A stretch of 64,000 nt of DNA from Inia geoffrensis (GCA_036417435.1 CM070913.1:2036680-2100679); one strand, 5' to 3'. Numbered from the stretch's first letter, positions 24,316-38,207 are shown. The notes: generated by a model from the letters alone, not told the origin. Numbers and translations are program-made.

Positions 24316-26051
24316 TAAGCTAAATCCCCTTATAAAAATAAATTTGAAAAAGAAAACACAAGGACTGTGAAATAGAGAGAAATTCTTAAATAAGTCCTTC
24401 AGGGCTTGTGTGGAATCTTGGATTTACCACCGCTACATCCACAGCTGTGGGAGAGATAAGGCTGGACACTTGGGGCTCATGCTATTGGTGAGGGAATGCA
24501 GACCCTTTGAGGTAATGGTGCATGGTTCCCATTCCACGGGTCCCAATCTCCACGTTTAAGGGATTTATCCTTCAGCTAAAATATGCATGGAAAACCCAGA
24601 ATATGGTCCAATAAGTGATCAGGCAAAGTTTCTGAAACTCATCGCCATTTTCGAACCCTGGGACTCGAGTTCGCCGCTCCAGAGGCGATATTAACATTCT
24701 CCCCACTTGGAGAGTCAGTGCCTTTGACCTCTTGTTTCGCACACTTTGCAATTTCGGTAGAAGATGATCAGGAATAAGGAGAACCAATGAGCGGCTAACT
24801 CGATGTGTTTGGACGGGCACATTGAACTCTGATTTCCCTACAGGAAGAAGAGTTCACCAAAGGCTCAGCGTGCCATGCCGGAACGAGTTTAGGGCCTGAA
24901 GCAATTCTTCGGGTTTGCGGTCAGCTCACAAGAAAGCGAGTTGAGAAAAGGAGATTTCTGGCACCATAACTCACAATCCTGCAGAGTTCCAAATAACCCC
25001 TATCATCCAAAAATTTATTGAAGGAAGGCTGTGAGGAGGACTTGAACGCGACGCAGAATTGCAGAAAACAGATATCGTGGGGTAGATAAGAATTGCTCTG
25101 AAAGCGTAGGGAAAGAGGCAGCAGTTCGACAGTGATGCACTTGGCCAAAAAGGGCGTATGCGTTTTTTCCTGAACATATTCAGGAAAAAACGCATACGCC
25201 CTTTTTGGCCAACCAAGCAAGCCTGCAATGGAAATCCGCACTACAAGCAACTCTCACTTCCCACCGATCAAAAGGGCCCTCCGAAAAAAAGTGTAAAATC
25301 CAGAGAGGCAGGACAGGCCATGGAGAACCGGCAGCCTTGTTATGCTGATGGGCGGGATGTAAATTGCCAACAGCCACTCTGGAGAAGTGGATGGTGTTTC
25401 CTGGAACAAAGAGAAAACCAAGCTAGAGAGCCTAGGGCACTTCCACTTATGGTGCCATAGATTCGGAAAATTTAAATGAAAAAGACACAGCCACACCAAA
25501 GTTTGGGGCTGCGCTCTTGACGGGAACCTTGACTATTGTACAACTTCAATAGCCCAGAAAGAGAAAAATGGATATAAAAGTTGTGGTACATCCCTACAAT
25601 GGAATATCACTCAACAATGAAATCAATGGCAACAGACCAGTAGCAGCATAATGAGTGGATTTAGTTACGATGATTCTAAGTGAAATAAGTCACACAGAAA
25701 AAGAAACATCATAAGGTATCACGAATACCGGGAACGTAAACACGGCTACGCGTGAACTGCATTACAAAATACAACAGAGTCTCACATTTACAAAAGAAAC
25801 TGATGCTTGCTTAAGGGGAAAGGAGAGTGGGGAGGCTGCATAAAACCAGAGGTTAATATTAGGACAGATACCATTCCATAAACCAAATATATATTAGACA
25901 AGACCTACTCCTCGCTCAACCACATGGACTCAGCACCCCGTGTTCAAAACCGAGGAATATACTTGACTATGAAGAAAATTAAAACCCATACATTTATAGG
26001 TCTCCATAAGAAAATCATTTGTGTACAGCAGCATACACACAGCAGTGTACA
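24316..26051 (+). repeat. Satellite unit 15 (class 2, inverted palindrome core)
   Basis: Length 1,736, with a one-base deletion in gtcccaatctcc. Palindrome 25141-25212 with inverted core. Shares ccaataagtg, cgagtttagg, aaatacaacag and cataaaccaa with unit 16. Private variants are ggggctcatg, agggaaagagg, ctattgtac and gttaatatt. Confidence 0.97.
25141..25212. repeat. Palindrome with inverted core (unit 15)
   Basis: The core reads gaacatattc at 25172-25181. That is the exact reverse complement of gaatatgttc, found in the flanking units 14 and 17 and in most units of the array. Unit 16 has the same inverted core at 26909-26918 inside its palindrome 26878-26949. The arms are otherwise intact. 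Confidence 0.95.
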
Positions 26052-27788
26052 TAAGCTAAATCCCCTTATAAAAATAAATTTGAAAAAGAAAACACAAGGA
26101 CTGTGAAATAGAGAGAAATTCTTAAATAAGTCCTTCAGGGCTTGTGTGGAATGTTGGATTTACCACCGCTACATCCACAGCTGTGGGAGAGATAAGGCTG
26201 GACACTTGGGGCTGATGCTATTGGTGAGGGAATGCAGACCCTTTGAGGTAATGGTGCATGGTTCCCATTCCACGGGTCCCAAATCTCCACGTTTAAGGGA
26301 TTTATCCTTTAGCTAAAATATGCATGGAAAACCCAGAATATGGTCCAATAAGTGATCAGGCAAAGTTTCTGAAACTCATCGCCATTTTCGAACCCTGGGA
26401 CTCGAGTTCGCCGCTCCAGAGGCGATATTAACATTCTCCCCACTTGGAGAGTCAGTGCCTTTGACCTCTTGTTTCGCACACTTTGCAATTTCGGTAGAAG
26501 ATGATCAGGAATAAGGAGAACCAATGAGCGGCTAACTCGATGTGTTTGGACGGGCACATTGAACTCTGATTTCCCTACAGGAAGAAGAGTTCACCAAAGG
26601 CTCAGCGTGCCATGCCGGAACGAGTTTAGGGCCTGAAGCAATTCTTCGGGTTTGCGGTCAGCTCACAAGAAAGCGAGTTGAGAAAAGGAGATTTCTGGCA
26701 CCATAACTCACAATCCTGCAGAGTTCCAAATAACCCCTATCATCCAAAAATTTATTGAAGGAAGGCTGTGAGGAGGACTTGAACGCGACGCAGAATTGCA
26801 GAAAACAGATATCGTGGGGTAGATAAGAATTGCTCTGAAAGCGTAGGAAAAGAGGCAGCAGTTCGACAGTGATGCACTTGGCCAAAAAGGGCGTATGCGT
26901 TTTTTCCTGAACATATTCAGGAAAAAACGCATACGCCCTTTTTGGCCAACCAAGCAAGCCTGCAATGGAAATCCGCACTACAAGCAACTCTCACTTCCCA
27001 CCGATCAAAAGGGCCCTCCGAAAAAAAGTGTAAAATCCAGAGAGGCAGGACAGGCCATGGAGAACCGGCAGCCTTGTTATGCTGATGGGCGGGATGTAAA
27101 TTGCCAACAGCCACTCTGGAGAAGTGGATGGTGTTTCCTGGAACAAAGAGAAAACCAAGCTAGAGAGCCTAGGGCACTTCCACTTATGGTGCCATAGATT
27201 CGGAAAATTTAAATGAAAAAGACACAGCCACACCAAAGTTTGGGGCTGCGCTCTTGACGGGAACCTTGACTATGGTACAACTTCAATAGCCCAGAAAGAG
27301 AAAAATGGATATAAAAGTTGTGGTACATCCCTACAATGGAATATCACTCAACAATGAAATCAATGGCAACAGACCAGTAGCAGCATAATGAGTGGATTTA
27401 GTTACGATGATTCTAAGTGAAATAAGTCACACAGAAAAAGAAACATCATAAGGTATCACGAATACCGGGAACGTAAACACGGCTACGCGTGAACTGCATT
27501 ACAAAATACAACAGAGTCTCACATTTACAAAAGAAACTGATGCTTGCTTAAGGGGAAAGGAGAGTGGGGAGGCTGCATAAAACCAGAGGTTGATATTAGG
27601 ACAGATACCATTCCATAAACCAAATATATATTAGACAAGACCTACTCCTCGCTCAACCACATGGACTCAGCACCCCGTGTTCAAAACCGAGGAATATACC
27701 TGACTATGAAGAAAATTAAAACCCATACATTTATAGGTCTCCATAAGAAAATCATTTGTGTACAGCAGCATACACACAGCAGTGTACA
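26052..27788 (+). repeat. Satellite unit 16 (class 2, inverted palindrome core)
   Basis: Length 1,737. Palindrome 26878-26949 with inverted core. Close duplicate of unit 15. A private variant is tcctttagct near 26,305. Confidence 0.97.
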
Positions 27789-29526
27789 TAAGCTAAATCC
27801 CCTTATAAAAATAAATTTGAAAAAGAAAACACAAGGACTGTGAAATAGAGAGAAATTCTTAAATAAGTCCTTCAGGGCTTGTGTGGAATGTTGGATTTAC
27901 CACCGCTACATCCACAGCTGTGGGAGAGATAAGGCTGGACACTTGGGGCTGATGCTATTGGTGAGGGAATGCAGACCCTTTGAGGTAATGGTGCATGGTT
28001 CCCATTCCACGGGTCCCAAATCTCCACGTTTAAGGGATTTATCCTTCAGCTAAAATATGCATGGAAAACCCAGAATATGGTCCACGAAGTGATCAGGCAA
28101 AGTTTCTGAAACTCATCGCCATTTTCGAACCTTGGGACTCGAGTTCGCCGCTCCAGAGGCGATATAAACATTCTCCCCACTTGGAGAGTCAGTGCCTTTG
28201 ACCTCTTGTTTCGCACACATTGCAATTTCGGTAGAAGATGATCAGGAATAAGGAGAACCAATGAGCGGCTAACTCGATGTGTTTGGACGGGCACATTGAA
28301 CTCTGATTTCCCTACAGGAAGAAGAGTTCACCAAAGGCTCAGCGTGCCATGCCGGAACGAGATTAGGGCCTGAAGCAATTCTTCGGGTTTGCGGTCAGCT
28401 CACAAGAAAGCGAGTTGAGAAAAGGAGATTTCTGGCATCATAACTCACAATCCTGCAGAGTTCCAAATAACCCCTATCATCCAAAAATTTATTGAAGGAA
28501 GGCTGTGAGGAGGACTTGAACGCGACGCAGAATTGCAGAAAACAGATATCGTGGGGTAGATAAGAATTGCTCTGAAAGCGTAGGAAAAAAAGGCAGCAGT
28601 TCTACAGTGATGCACTTGGCCAAAAAGGGCGTATGCGTTTTTTCCTGAATATGTTCAGGAAAAAACGCATACGCCCTTTTTGGCCAACCAAGCAAGCCTG
28701 CAATGGAAATCCGCACTACAAGCAACTCTCACTTCCCACCGATCAAAAGGGCCCTCCAAAAAAAAGTGTAAAATCCTGAGAGGCAGGACAGGCCATGGAG
28801 AACTGGCAGCCTTGTTATGCTGATGGGCGGGATGTAAATTGCCAAAAGCCACTCTGGAGAAGTGGATGGTGTTTCCTGGAACAAAGAGAAAACCAAGCTA
28901 GAGAGCCTAGGGCACTTCCACTTATGGTGCCATAGATTCGGAAAATTTAAATGAAAAAGACACAGCCACACCAAAGTTTGGGGCTGCGCTCTTTACGGGA
29001 ACCTTGACTATGGTACAACTTCAATAGCCCAGAAAGAGAAAAATGGATATAAAAGTTGTGGTACATCCCTACAATGGAATATCACTCAACAATGAAATCA
29101 ATGGCAACAGACCAGTAGCAGCATAATGAGTGGATTTAGTTACGATGATTCTAAGTGAAATAAGTCACACAGAAAAAGAAACATCATAAGGTATCACGAA
29201 TACCGGGAACGTAAACACGGCTACGCGTGAACTGCATTACAAAACACAACAGAGTCTCACATTTACAAAAGAAACTGATGCTTGCTTAAGGGGAAAGGAG
29301 AGTGGGGAGGCTGCATAAAACCAGAGGTTGATATTAGGACAGATACCATTCCATAAGCCAAATATATATTAGACAAGACCTCCTCCTCGCTCAACCACAT
29401 GGACTCAGCACCCCGTGTTCAAAACCGAGGAATATACCTGACTATGAAGAAAATTAAAACCCATACATTTATAGGTCTCCATAAGAAAATCATTTGTGTA
29501 CAGCAGCATACACACAGCAGTGTACA
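27789..29526 (+). repeat. Satellite unit 17 (class 2)
   Basis: Length 1,738. An extra A in taggaaaaaaagg near 28,590 breaks the minus-strand 109-codon frame. Palindrome 28616-28687, central mismatch. Private variants are accttgggac, gatataaac, ttctacagtg, ccctccaaaa and atcctgagagg. Confidence 0.97.
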
Positions 29527-31261
29527 TAAGCTAAATCCCCTTATAAAAATAAATTTGAAAAAGAAAACACAAGGACTGTGAAATAGAGAGAAATTCTTAA
29601 ATAAGTCCTTCAGGGCTTGTGTGGAATCTTGGATTTACCACCGCTACATCCACAGCTGTGGGAGAGATAAGGCTGGACACTTGGGGCTGATGCTATTGGT
29701 GAGGGAATGCAGACCCTTTGAGGTAATGGCGCTTGGTTCCATTCCACGGGTCCCAAATCTCCACGTTTAAGGGATTTATCCTTCAGCTAAAATATGCATG
29801 GAAAACCCAGAATATGGTCCACGAAGTGATCAGGCAAAATTTCTGAAACTCATCGCCATTTTCGAACCCTGGGACTCGAGTTCGCCACTCCAGAGGCGAT
29901 ATTAACATTCTCCCCACTTGGAGAGTCAGTGCCTTTGACCTCTTGTTTCGCACACTTTGCAATTTCGGTAGAAGATGATCAGGAATAAGGAGAACCAATG
30001 AGCGGCTAAATCGATGTGTTTGGACGGGCACATTGAACTCTGATTTCCCTACAGGAAGAAGAGTTCACCAAAGGCTCAGCATGCCATGCCGGAACGAGAT
30101 TAGGGCCTGAAGCAATTCTTCGGGTTTGCGGTCAGCTCACAAGAAAGCGAGTTGAGAAAAGGAGATTTCTGACACCGTAACTCACAATCCTGCAGAGTTC
30201 CAAATGACCCCTATCATCCAAAAATTTATTGAAGGAAGGCTGTGAGGAGGACTTGAACGCGACGCAGAATTGCAGAAAACAGGTATCGGGGGGTAGATAA
30301 GAATTGCTCTGAAAGCCTAGGAAAAGAGGCAGTAGTTCGACAGTGATACACTTGGCCAAAAAGGGCGTATGCGTTTTTTCCTGAATATGTTCAGGAAAAA
30401 ACGCATACGCCCTTTTTGGCCAACCAAGCAAGCCTGCAATTGAAATCCGCACTACAAGCAACTCTCACTTCCCACCGATCAAAAGGGCCCTCCGAAAAAA
30501 AGTGTAAAATCCAGAGAGGCAGGACAGGCCATGGAGAACCGGCAGCCTTGTTATGCTGATGGGCGGGATGTAAATTGCCAAAAGCCACTCTGGAGAAGTG
30601 GATGGTGTTTCCTGGAACAAAGAGAAAACCAAGCTAGAGAGCCTAGGGCACTTCCACTTATGGTGCCATAGATTCGGAAAATTTAAATGTAAAAGACAGG
30701 CCACACCAAAGTTTGGGGCTGCGCTCTTGATGGGAACCTTGACTATGGTACAACTTCAATAGCCCAGAAAGAGAAAAATGGATATAAAAGTTGTGGTACA
30801 TCCCTACAATGGAATATCACTCAACAATGAAATCAATGGCAACAGACCAGTAGCAGCATAATGAGTGGATTTAGTTACGATGATTCTAAGTGAAATAAGT
30901 CACACAGAAAAAGAAACATCATAAGGTATCACGAATACCGGGAACGTAAACACGGCTACGCGTGAACTGCATTACAAAACACAACAGAGTCTCACATTTA
31001 CAAAAGAAACTGATGCTTGCTTAAGGGGAAAGGAGAGTGGGGAGGCTGCATAAAACCAGAGGTTGATATTAGGACAGATACCATTCCATAAGCCAAATAT
31101 ATATTAGACAAGACCTCCTCCTCGCTCAACCACATGGACTCAGCACCCCGTGTTCAAAACCGAGGAATATACCTGACTATGAAGAAAATTAAAACCCATA
31201 CATTTATAGGTCTCCATAAGAAAATCATTTGTGTACAGCAGCATACACACAGCAGTGTACA
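29527..31261 (+). repeat. Satellite unit 18 (class 2)
   Basis: Length 1,735, with deletions in gcgcttggttccatt and aagacaggcc. Palindrome 30352-30423, central mismatch. Private variants are gctaaatcg, acaggtatcg, gcagtagttc, gtgatacac and gatgggaacc. Confidence 0.97.
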
Positions 31262-32996
31262 TAAGCTAAATCCCCTTATAAAAATAAATTTGAAAAAGAA
31301 AACACAAGGACTGTGAAATAGAGAGAAATTCTTAAATAAGTCCTTCAGGGCTTGTGTGGAATGTTGGATTTACCACCGCTACATCCACAGCTGTGGGAGA
31401 GATAAGGCTGGACACTTGGGGCTGATGCTATTGGTGAGGGAATGCAGACCCTTTGAGGTAATGGTGCATGGTTCCCATTCCACGGGTCCCAAATCTCCAC
31501 GTTTAAGGGATTTATCCTTCAGCTAAAATATGCATGGAAAACCCAGAATATGGTCCACGAAGTGATCAGGCAAAGTTTCTGAAACTCATCGCCATTTTCG
31601 AACCCTGGGACTCGAGTTCGCCGCTCCAGAGGCGATATTAACATTCTCCCCACTGGGAGAGTCAGTGCCTTTGACCTCTTGTTTCGCACACTTTGCAATT
31701 TCGGTAGAAGATGATCAGGAATAAGGAGAACCAATGAGCGGCTAACTCGATGTGTTTGGACGGGCACATTGAACTCTGATTTCAATACAGGAAGGAGTTC
31801 ACCAAAGGCTCAGCCTGCCATGCCGGAATGAGATTAGGGCCTGAAGCAATTCTTCGGGTTTGCGGTCAGCTCACATGAAAGCGAGTTGAGAAAAGGAGAT
31901 TTCTGGCACCATAACTCACAATCCTGCAGAGTTCCAAATGACCCGTATCATCCAAAAATTTATTGAAGGAAGGCTGTGAGGAGGACTTGAACGTGACGCA
32001 GAGTTGCAGAAAACAGATATCGTGGGGTAGATAATAATTGCTCTGAAAGCGTAGGAAAAGAGGCAGCAGTTCGACAGTGATGCACTTGGCCAAAAAGGGC
32101 GTAGGCGTTTTTTCCTGAATATGTTCAGGAAAAAACGCCTACGCCCTTTTTGGCCAACCAAGCAAGCCTGCAATGGAAATCCGCACTACAAGCAACTCTC
32201 ACTTCCCACCGATCAAAAGGGCCCTCCGAAAAAAAGTGTAAAATCCAGAGAGGCAGGACAGGCCATGGAGAACCGGCAGCCTTTTTATGCTGATGGGCGG
32301 GATGTAAATTGCCAACAGCCTCTCTGGAGAAGTGGATGGTGTTTCCTGGAACAAAGAGAAAACCAAGCTAGAGAGCCTAGGGCACTTCCACTTATGGTGC
32401 CATAGGTTCGGAAAATTTAAATGTAAAAGACACAGCCGCACCAAAGTTTGGGGCTGCGCTCTTTACGGGAACCTTGACTATGGTACAACTTCAATAGCCC
32501 AGAAAGAGAAAAATGGATATAAAAGTTGTGGTACATCCCTACAATGGAATATCACTCAACAATGAAATCAATGGCAACAGACCAGTAGCAGCATAATGAG
32601 TGGATTTAGTTACGATGATTCTAAGTGAAATAAGTCACACAGAAAAAGAAACATCATAAGGTATCACGAATACCGGGAACGTAAACACGGCTACGCGTGA
32701 ACTGCATTACAAAACACAACAGAGACTCACATTTACAAAAGAAACTGATGCTTGCTTAAGGGGAAAGGAGAGTGGGGAGGCTGCATAAAACCAGAGGTTG
32801 ATATTAGGACAGATACCGTTCCATAAGCCAAATATATATTAGACAAGACCTACTCCTCGCTCAACCACATGGACTCAGCACCCCATGTTCAAAACCGAGG
32901 AATATACCTGACTATGAAGAAAATTAAAACCCATACATTTATAGGTCTCCATAAGAAAATCATTTGTGTACAGCAGCATACACACAGCAGTGTACA
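31262..32996 (+). repeat. Satellite unit 19 (class 2, compensated palindrome)
   Basis: Length 1,735. A small deletion with changes near 31,785 gives ttcaatacaggaagg. Palindrome 32086-32157 carries the paired T-to-G and A-to-C change. Private variants are cccactgggag, cacatgaaag, acccgtatc, ctttttatg, agccgcacc and agagactcac. The right half shares cataggttcgg and atgtaaaagac with units 21 and 24. Confidence 0.97.
32086..32157. repeat. Palindrome with compensated arm change (unit 19)
   Basis: At 32104 the usual T is G (gtaggcg for gtatgcg). At 32139, the facing position, the usual A is C (cgcctacg for cgcatacg). Pairing is kept although both arms changed. Apart from the central G the palindrome is perfect. 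Confidence 0.95.
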
Positions 32997-34733
32997 TAAG
33001 CTAAATCCCCTTATAAAAATAAATTTGAAAAAGAAAACACAAGGACTGTGAAATAGAGAGAAATTCTTAAATAAGTCCTTCAGGGCTTGTGTGGAATGTT
33101 GGATTTACCACCGCTACATCCGCAGCTGTGGGAGAGATAAGGCTGGACACTTGGGGCTGATGCTATTGGTGAGGGAATGCAGACCCTTTGAGGTAATGGT
33201 GCATGGTTCCCATTCCACGGGTCCCAAATCTCCACGTTTAAGGGATTTATCCTTCAGCTAAAATATGCATGGAAAACCCAGAATATGGTCCACGAAGTGA
33301 TCAGGCAAAGTTTCTGAAACTCATCGCCATTTTCGAACCCTGGGACTCGAGTTCGCCGCTCCAGAGGCGATATTAACATTCTCCCCACTTGGAGAGTCAG
33401 TGCCTTTGACCTCTTGTTTCGCACACTTTGCAATTTCGGTAGAAGATGATCAGGAATAAGGAGAACCAATGAGCGGCTAACTCGATGTGTTTGGACGGGC
33501 ACATTGAACTCGGATTTCCCTACAGGAAGAAGAGTTCACCAAAGGCTCAGCGTGCCATGCCGGAACGAGATTAGGGCCTGAAGCAATTCTTCGGGTTTGC
33601 GGTCAGCTCACAAGAAAGCGAGTTGAGAAAAGGAGATTTCTGGCACCATAACTCACATTCCTGCAGAGTTCCAAATGACCCCTATCATCCAAAAATTTAT
33701 TGAAGGAAGGCTGTGAGGAGGACTTGAACGCGACGCAGAATTGCAAAAAACAGATATCGGGGGGTAGATAAGAATTGCTCTGAAAGCGTAGGAAAAGAGG
33801 CAGCAGTTCGACAGTGATGCACTTGGCCAAAAAGGGCGTATGCGTTTTTTCCTGAATATGTTCAGGAAAAAACGCATACGCCCTTTTTGGCCAACCAAGC
33901 AAGCCTGCAATGGAAATCTGCACTACAAGCAACTCTAACTTCCCACCGATCAAAAGGGCCCTCCGAAAAAAAGTGTAAAATCCAGAGAGGCAGGACAGGC
34001 CCTGGAGAACCGGCAGCCTTGTTATGCTGATGGGCGGGATGGAAATTGCCAACAGCCACTCTGGAGAAGTGGATGGTGTTTCCTGGAACAAAGAGAAAAC
34101 CAAGCTAGAGAGCCTAGGGCACTTCCACTTATGGTGCCATAGATTCGGAAAATTTAAATGAAAAAGACACAGCCACACCAAAGTTTGGGGCTGCGCGCTT
34201 TACGGGAACCTTGACTATGGTACAACTTCAATAGCCCAGAAAGAGAAAAATGGATATAAAAGTTGTGGTACATCCCTACAATGGAATATCACTCAACAAT
34301 GAAATCAATGGCAACAGACCAGTAGCAGCATAATGAGTGGATTTAGTTACGATGATTCTAAGTGAAATAAGTCACACAGAAAAAGAAACATCATAAGGTA
34401 TCACGAATACCGGGAACGTAAACACGGCTACGCGTGAACTGCATTACAAAACACAACTGAGTCTCACATTTACAAAAGAAACTGATGCTTGCTTAAGGGG
34501 AAAGGAGAGTGGGGAGGCTGCATAAAACCAGAGGTTGATATTAGGACAGATACCATTCCATAAGCCAAATATATATTAGACAAGACCTACTCCTCGCTCA
34601 ACCACATGGACTCAGCACCCCGTGTTCAACACCGAGGAATATACCTGACTATGAAGAAAATTAAAACCCATACATTTATAGGTCTCCATAAGAAAATCAT
34701 TTGTGTACAGCAGCATACACACAGCAGTGTACA
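32997..34733 (+). repeat. Satellite unit 20 (class 2)
   Basis: Length 1,737. Palindrome 33823-33894, central mismatch. C-to-A at 33937 removes a minus-strand stop and joins two chance frames into 192 codons (33603-34181). Private variants are ccgcagctg, actcggattt, actcacattcc and ggccctggag. Confidence 0.97.
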
Positions 34734-36470
34734 TAAGCTAAATCCCCTTATAAAAATAAATTTGAAAAAGAAAACACAAGGACTGTGAAATAGAGAGAAA
34801 TTCTTAAATAAGTCTTTCAGGGCTTGTGTGGAATCTTGGATTTACCACCTCTACCTCCACAGCTGTGGGAGAGATAAGGCTGGACACCTGGGGCTGATGC
34901 TACTGGTGAGGGAATGCAGACCCTTTGAGGTAATGGTGCACGGTTCCCATTCCACGGGTCCCAAATCTCCACGTTTAAGGGATTTATCCTTCAGATAAAA
35001 TATGCATGGAAAACCCAGAATATGGTCCACGAAGTGATCAGGCAAAGTTTCTAAAACTCATCGCCATTTTTGAACACTGGGACTCGAGTTCGCCGTTCCA
35101 GAGGCGATATTAACATTCTCCCCACTTGGAGAGTCAGTGCTTTTGACCTCTTGTTTCGCACACATTGCAATTTCGGTAGAAGATGATCAGGAATAAGGAG
35201 AACCAATGAGCGGCTAACTCGATGTGTTTGGACGGGCACATTGAACTCTGATTTCCCTACAGGAAGAAGAGTTCACCAAAGGCTCAGCATGCCATGCCGG
35301 AACGAGATTAGGGCCTGAAGCAATTCTTCGGGTTTGCGGTCAGCTCACAAGAAAGCGAGTTGAGAAAAGGAGATTTCTGACACCGTAACTCACAATCCTG
35401 CAGAGTTCCAAATGACCCCTATCATCCAAAAATTTATTGAAGGAAGGCTGTGAGGAGGACTTGAACGTGACGCAGAATTGCAGAAAACAGATATCGTGGG
35501 GTAGATAAGAATTGCTCTGAAAGCGTAGGAAAAGAGGCAGCAGTTCGACAGTGATGCACTTGGCCAAAAAGGGCGTATGCGTTTTTTCCTGAATATGTTC
35601 AGGAAAAAACGCATACGCACTTTTTGGCCAACCAAGCAAGCCTGCAATGGAAATCCGCACTACAAGCAACTCTCACTTCCCACCGATCAAAAGGGCCCTC
35701 CGAAAAAAAGTGTAAAATCCAGAGAGGCAGGACAGGCCATGGAGAACCGGCAGCCTTGTTATGCTGATGGGCGGGATGTAAATTGCCAACAGCCACTCTG
35801 GAGAAGTGGATGGTGTTTCCTGGAACAAAGAGAAAACCAAGCTAGAGAGCCTAGGGCACTTCCACTTATGGTGCCATAGGTTCGGAAAATTTAAATGTAA
35901 AAGACACAGCCACACCAAAGTTTGGGGCTGCGCTCTTTACGGGAACCTTGACTATGGTACAACTTCAATAGCCCAGAAAGAGAAAAATGGATATAAAAGT
36001 TGTGGTACATCCCTACAATGGAATATCACTCAACAATGAAATCAATGGCAACAGACCAGTAGCAGCATAATGAGTGGATTTAGTTACGATGATTCTAAGT
36101 GAAATAAGTCACACAGAAAAAGAAACATCATAAGGTATCACGAATACCGGGAACGTAAACACGGCTACGCGTGAACTGCATTGCAAAACACAACAGAGTC
36201 TCACATTTACAAAAGAAACTGATGCTTGCTTAAGGGGAAAGGAGAGTGGGGAGGCTGCATAAAACCAGAGGTTGATATTAGGACAGATACCATTCCATAA
36301 GCCAAATATATATTAGACAAGACCTCCTCCTCGCTCAACCACATGGACTCAGCACCCCGTGTTCAAAACCAAGGAATATACCTGACTATGAAGAAAATTA
36401 AAACCCATACATTTATAGGTCTCCATAAGAAAATCATTTGTGTACAGCAGCATACACACAGCAGTGTACA
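34734..36470 (+). repeat. Satellite unit 21 (class 3)
   Basis: Length 1,737. First unit with acctctacc followed by agctgtggg. Palindrome 35560-35631 with acgcactttt. Shares ctactggtg, gcacggttcc, cagataaaat and gtgcttttgac with units 24 and 27. Private variants are gtctttcagg, tttttgaacac, attgcaaaac and accaaggaat. Confidence 0.97.
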
Positions 36471-38207
36471 TAAGCTAAATCCCCTTATAAAAATAAATTT
36501 GAAAAAGAAAACACAAGGACTGTGAAATAGAGAGAAATTCTTAAATAAGTCCTTCAGGGCATGTGTGGAATCTTGGATTTACCACCTCTACCTCCACAGC
36601 TGTGGGAGAGATAAGGCTGGACACTTGGGGCTGATGCTATTGGTGAGGGAATGCAGACCCTTTGAGGTAATGGTGCATGGTTCCCATTCCACGGGTCCCA
36701 AATCTCCACGTTTAAGGGATTTATCCTTCAGCTAAAATATGTATGGAAAACCCAGAATATGGTCCACGAAGTGATCAGGCAAAGTTTCTAAAACTCATCG
36801 CCATTTTCGAACCCTTTGAATCGAGTTTGCCGCTCCAGAGGCGATATTAACATTCTCCCCACTTGGAGAGTCAGTGCCTTTGACCTCCTGTTTCGCACAC
36901 TTTGCAATTTCGGTAGAAGATGATCAGGAATAAGGAGAACCAATGAGCGGCTAACTCGATGTGTTTGGACGGGCACATTGAACTCTGATTTCCCTACAGG
37001 AAGAAGAGTTCACCAAAGGCTCAGCGTTCCATGCTGGAACGAGATTAGGGCCTGAAGCAATTCTTCGGGTTTGCGGTCAGCTCACAAGAAAGCGAGTTGA
37101 GAAAAGGAGATTTCTGACACCGTAAGTCACAATCCTGCAGAGTTCCAAATGACCCCTATCATCCAAAAATTTATTGAAGGAAGGCTGTGAGGAGGACTTG
37201 AACGCGACGCAGAATTGCAGAAAAGAGATATCGGGGGGTAGATAAGAATTGCTCTGAAAGCCTAGGAAAAGAGGCAGCAGTTCGACAGTGATGCACTTGG
37301 CCAAAAAGGGCGTATGCGTTTTTTCCTGAATATGTTCAGGAAAAAACGCATACGCCCTTTTTGGCCAACCAAGCAAGCCTGCAATGGAAATCCGCACTAC
37401 AAGCAACTCTCACTTCCCAACGATCAAAAGAGCCCTCCGAAAAAAATTGTAAAATCCAGAGAGGCAGGACAGGCCATGGAGAACCGGCAGCCTTGTTATG
37501 CTGATGGGCGGGATGTAAATTGCCAACAGCCACCCTGGAGAAGTGGATGGTGTTTCCTGGAACAAAGAGAAAACCAAGCTAGAGAGCCTAGGGCACTTCC
37601 ACTTATGGTGCCATAGATTCGGAAAATTTAAATGAAAAAGACACAGCCACACCAAAGTTTGGGGCTGCGCTCTTTACGGGAACCTTGACTATGGTACAAC
37701 TTCAATAGCCCAGAAAGAGAAAAATGGATATAAAAGTTGTGGTACATCCCTACAATGGAATATCACTCAACAATGAAATCAATGGCAACAGACCAGTAGC
37801 AGCATAATGAGTTGATTTAGTTACGATGATTCTAAATGAAATAAGTCACACAGAAAAAGAAACATCATAAGGTATCACGAATACCGGGAACGTAAACACG
37901 GCTACGCGTGAACTGCATTACAAAACACAACTGAGTCTCACATTTACAAAAGAAACTGATGCTTGCTTAAGGGGAAAGGAGAGTGGGGAGGCTGCATAAA
38001 ACCAGAGGTTGATATTAGGACAGATACCATTCCATAAGCCAAATATATATTAGACAAGACCTCCTCCTCGCTCAACCACATGGACTCAGCACCCCGTGTT
38101 CAAAACCGAGGAATATACCTGACTATGAAGAAAATTAAAACCCATACATTTATAGGTCTCCATAAGAAAATCATTTGTGTACAGCAGCATACACACAGCA
38201 GTGTACA
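36471..38207 (+). repeat. Satellite unit 22 (class 3)
   Basis: Length 1,737. Palindrome 37297-37368, central mismatch. Shares ccctttgaatcgag, gcgttccatgctgg, gaaaagagatatc, ccaccctgg, gagttgattt and ctaaatgaaat with unit 25. Private variants are ggcatgtgtgg and atatgtatgg. Confidence 0.97.

Noticed and set aside
33603..34181. 192-codon minus-strand frame, the longest in the window
   Set aside because: A single C-to-A change at 33937 removes a stop and fuses two chance frames in unit 20 only. It is mostly antisense to L1 ORF2 relic and the left half.
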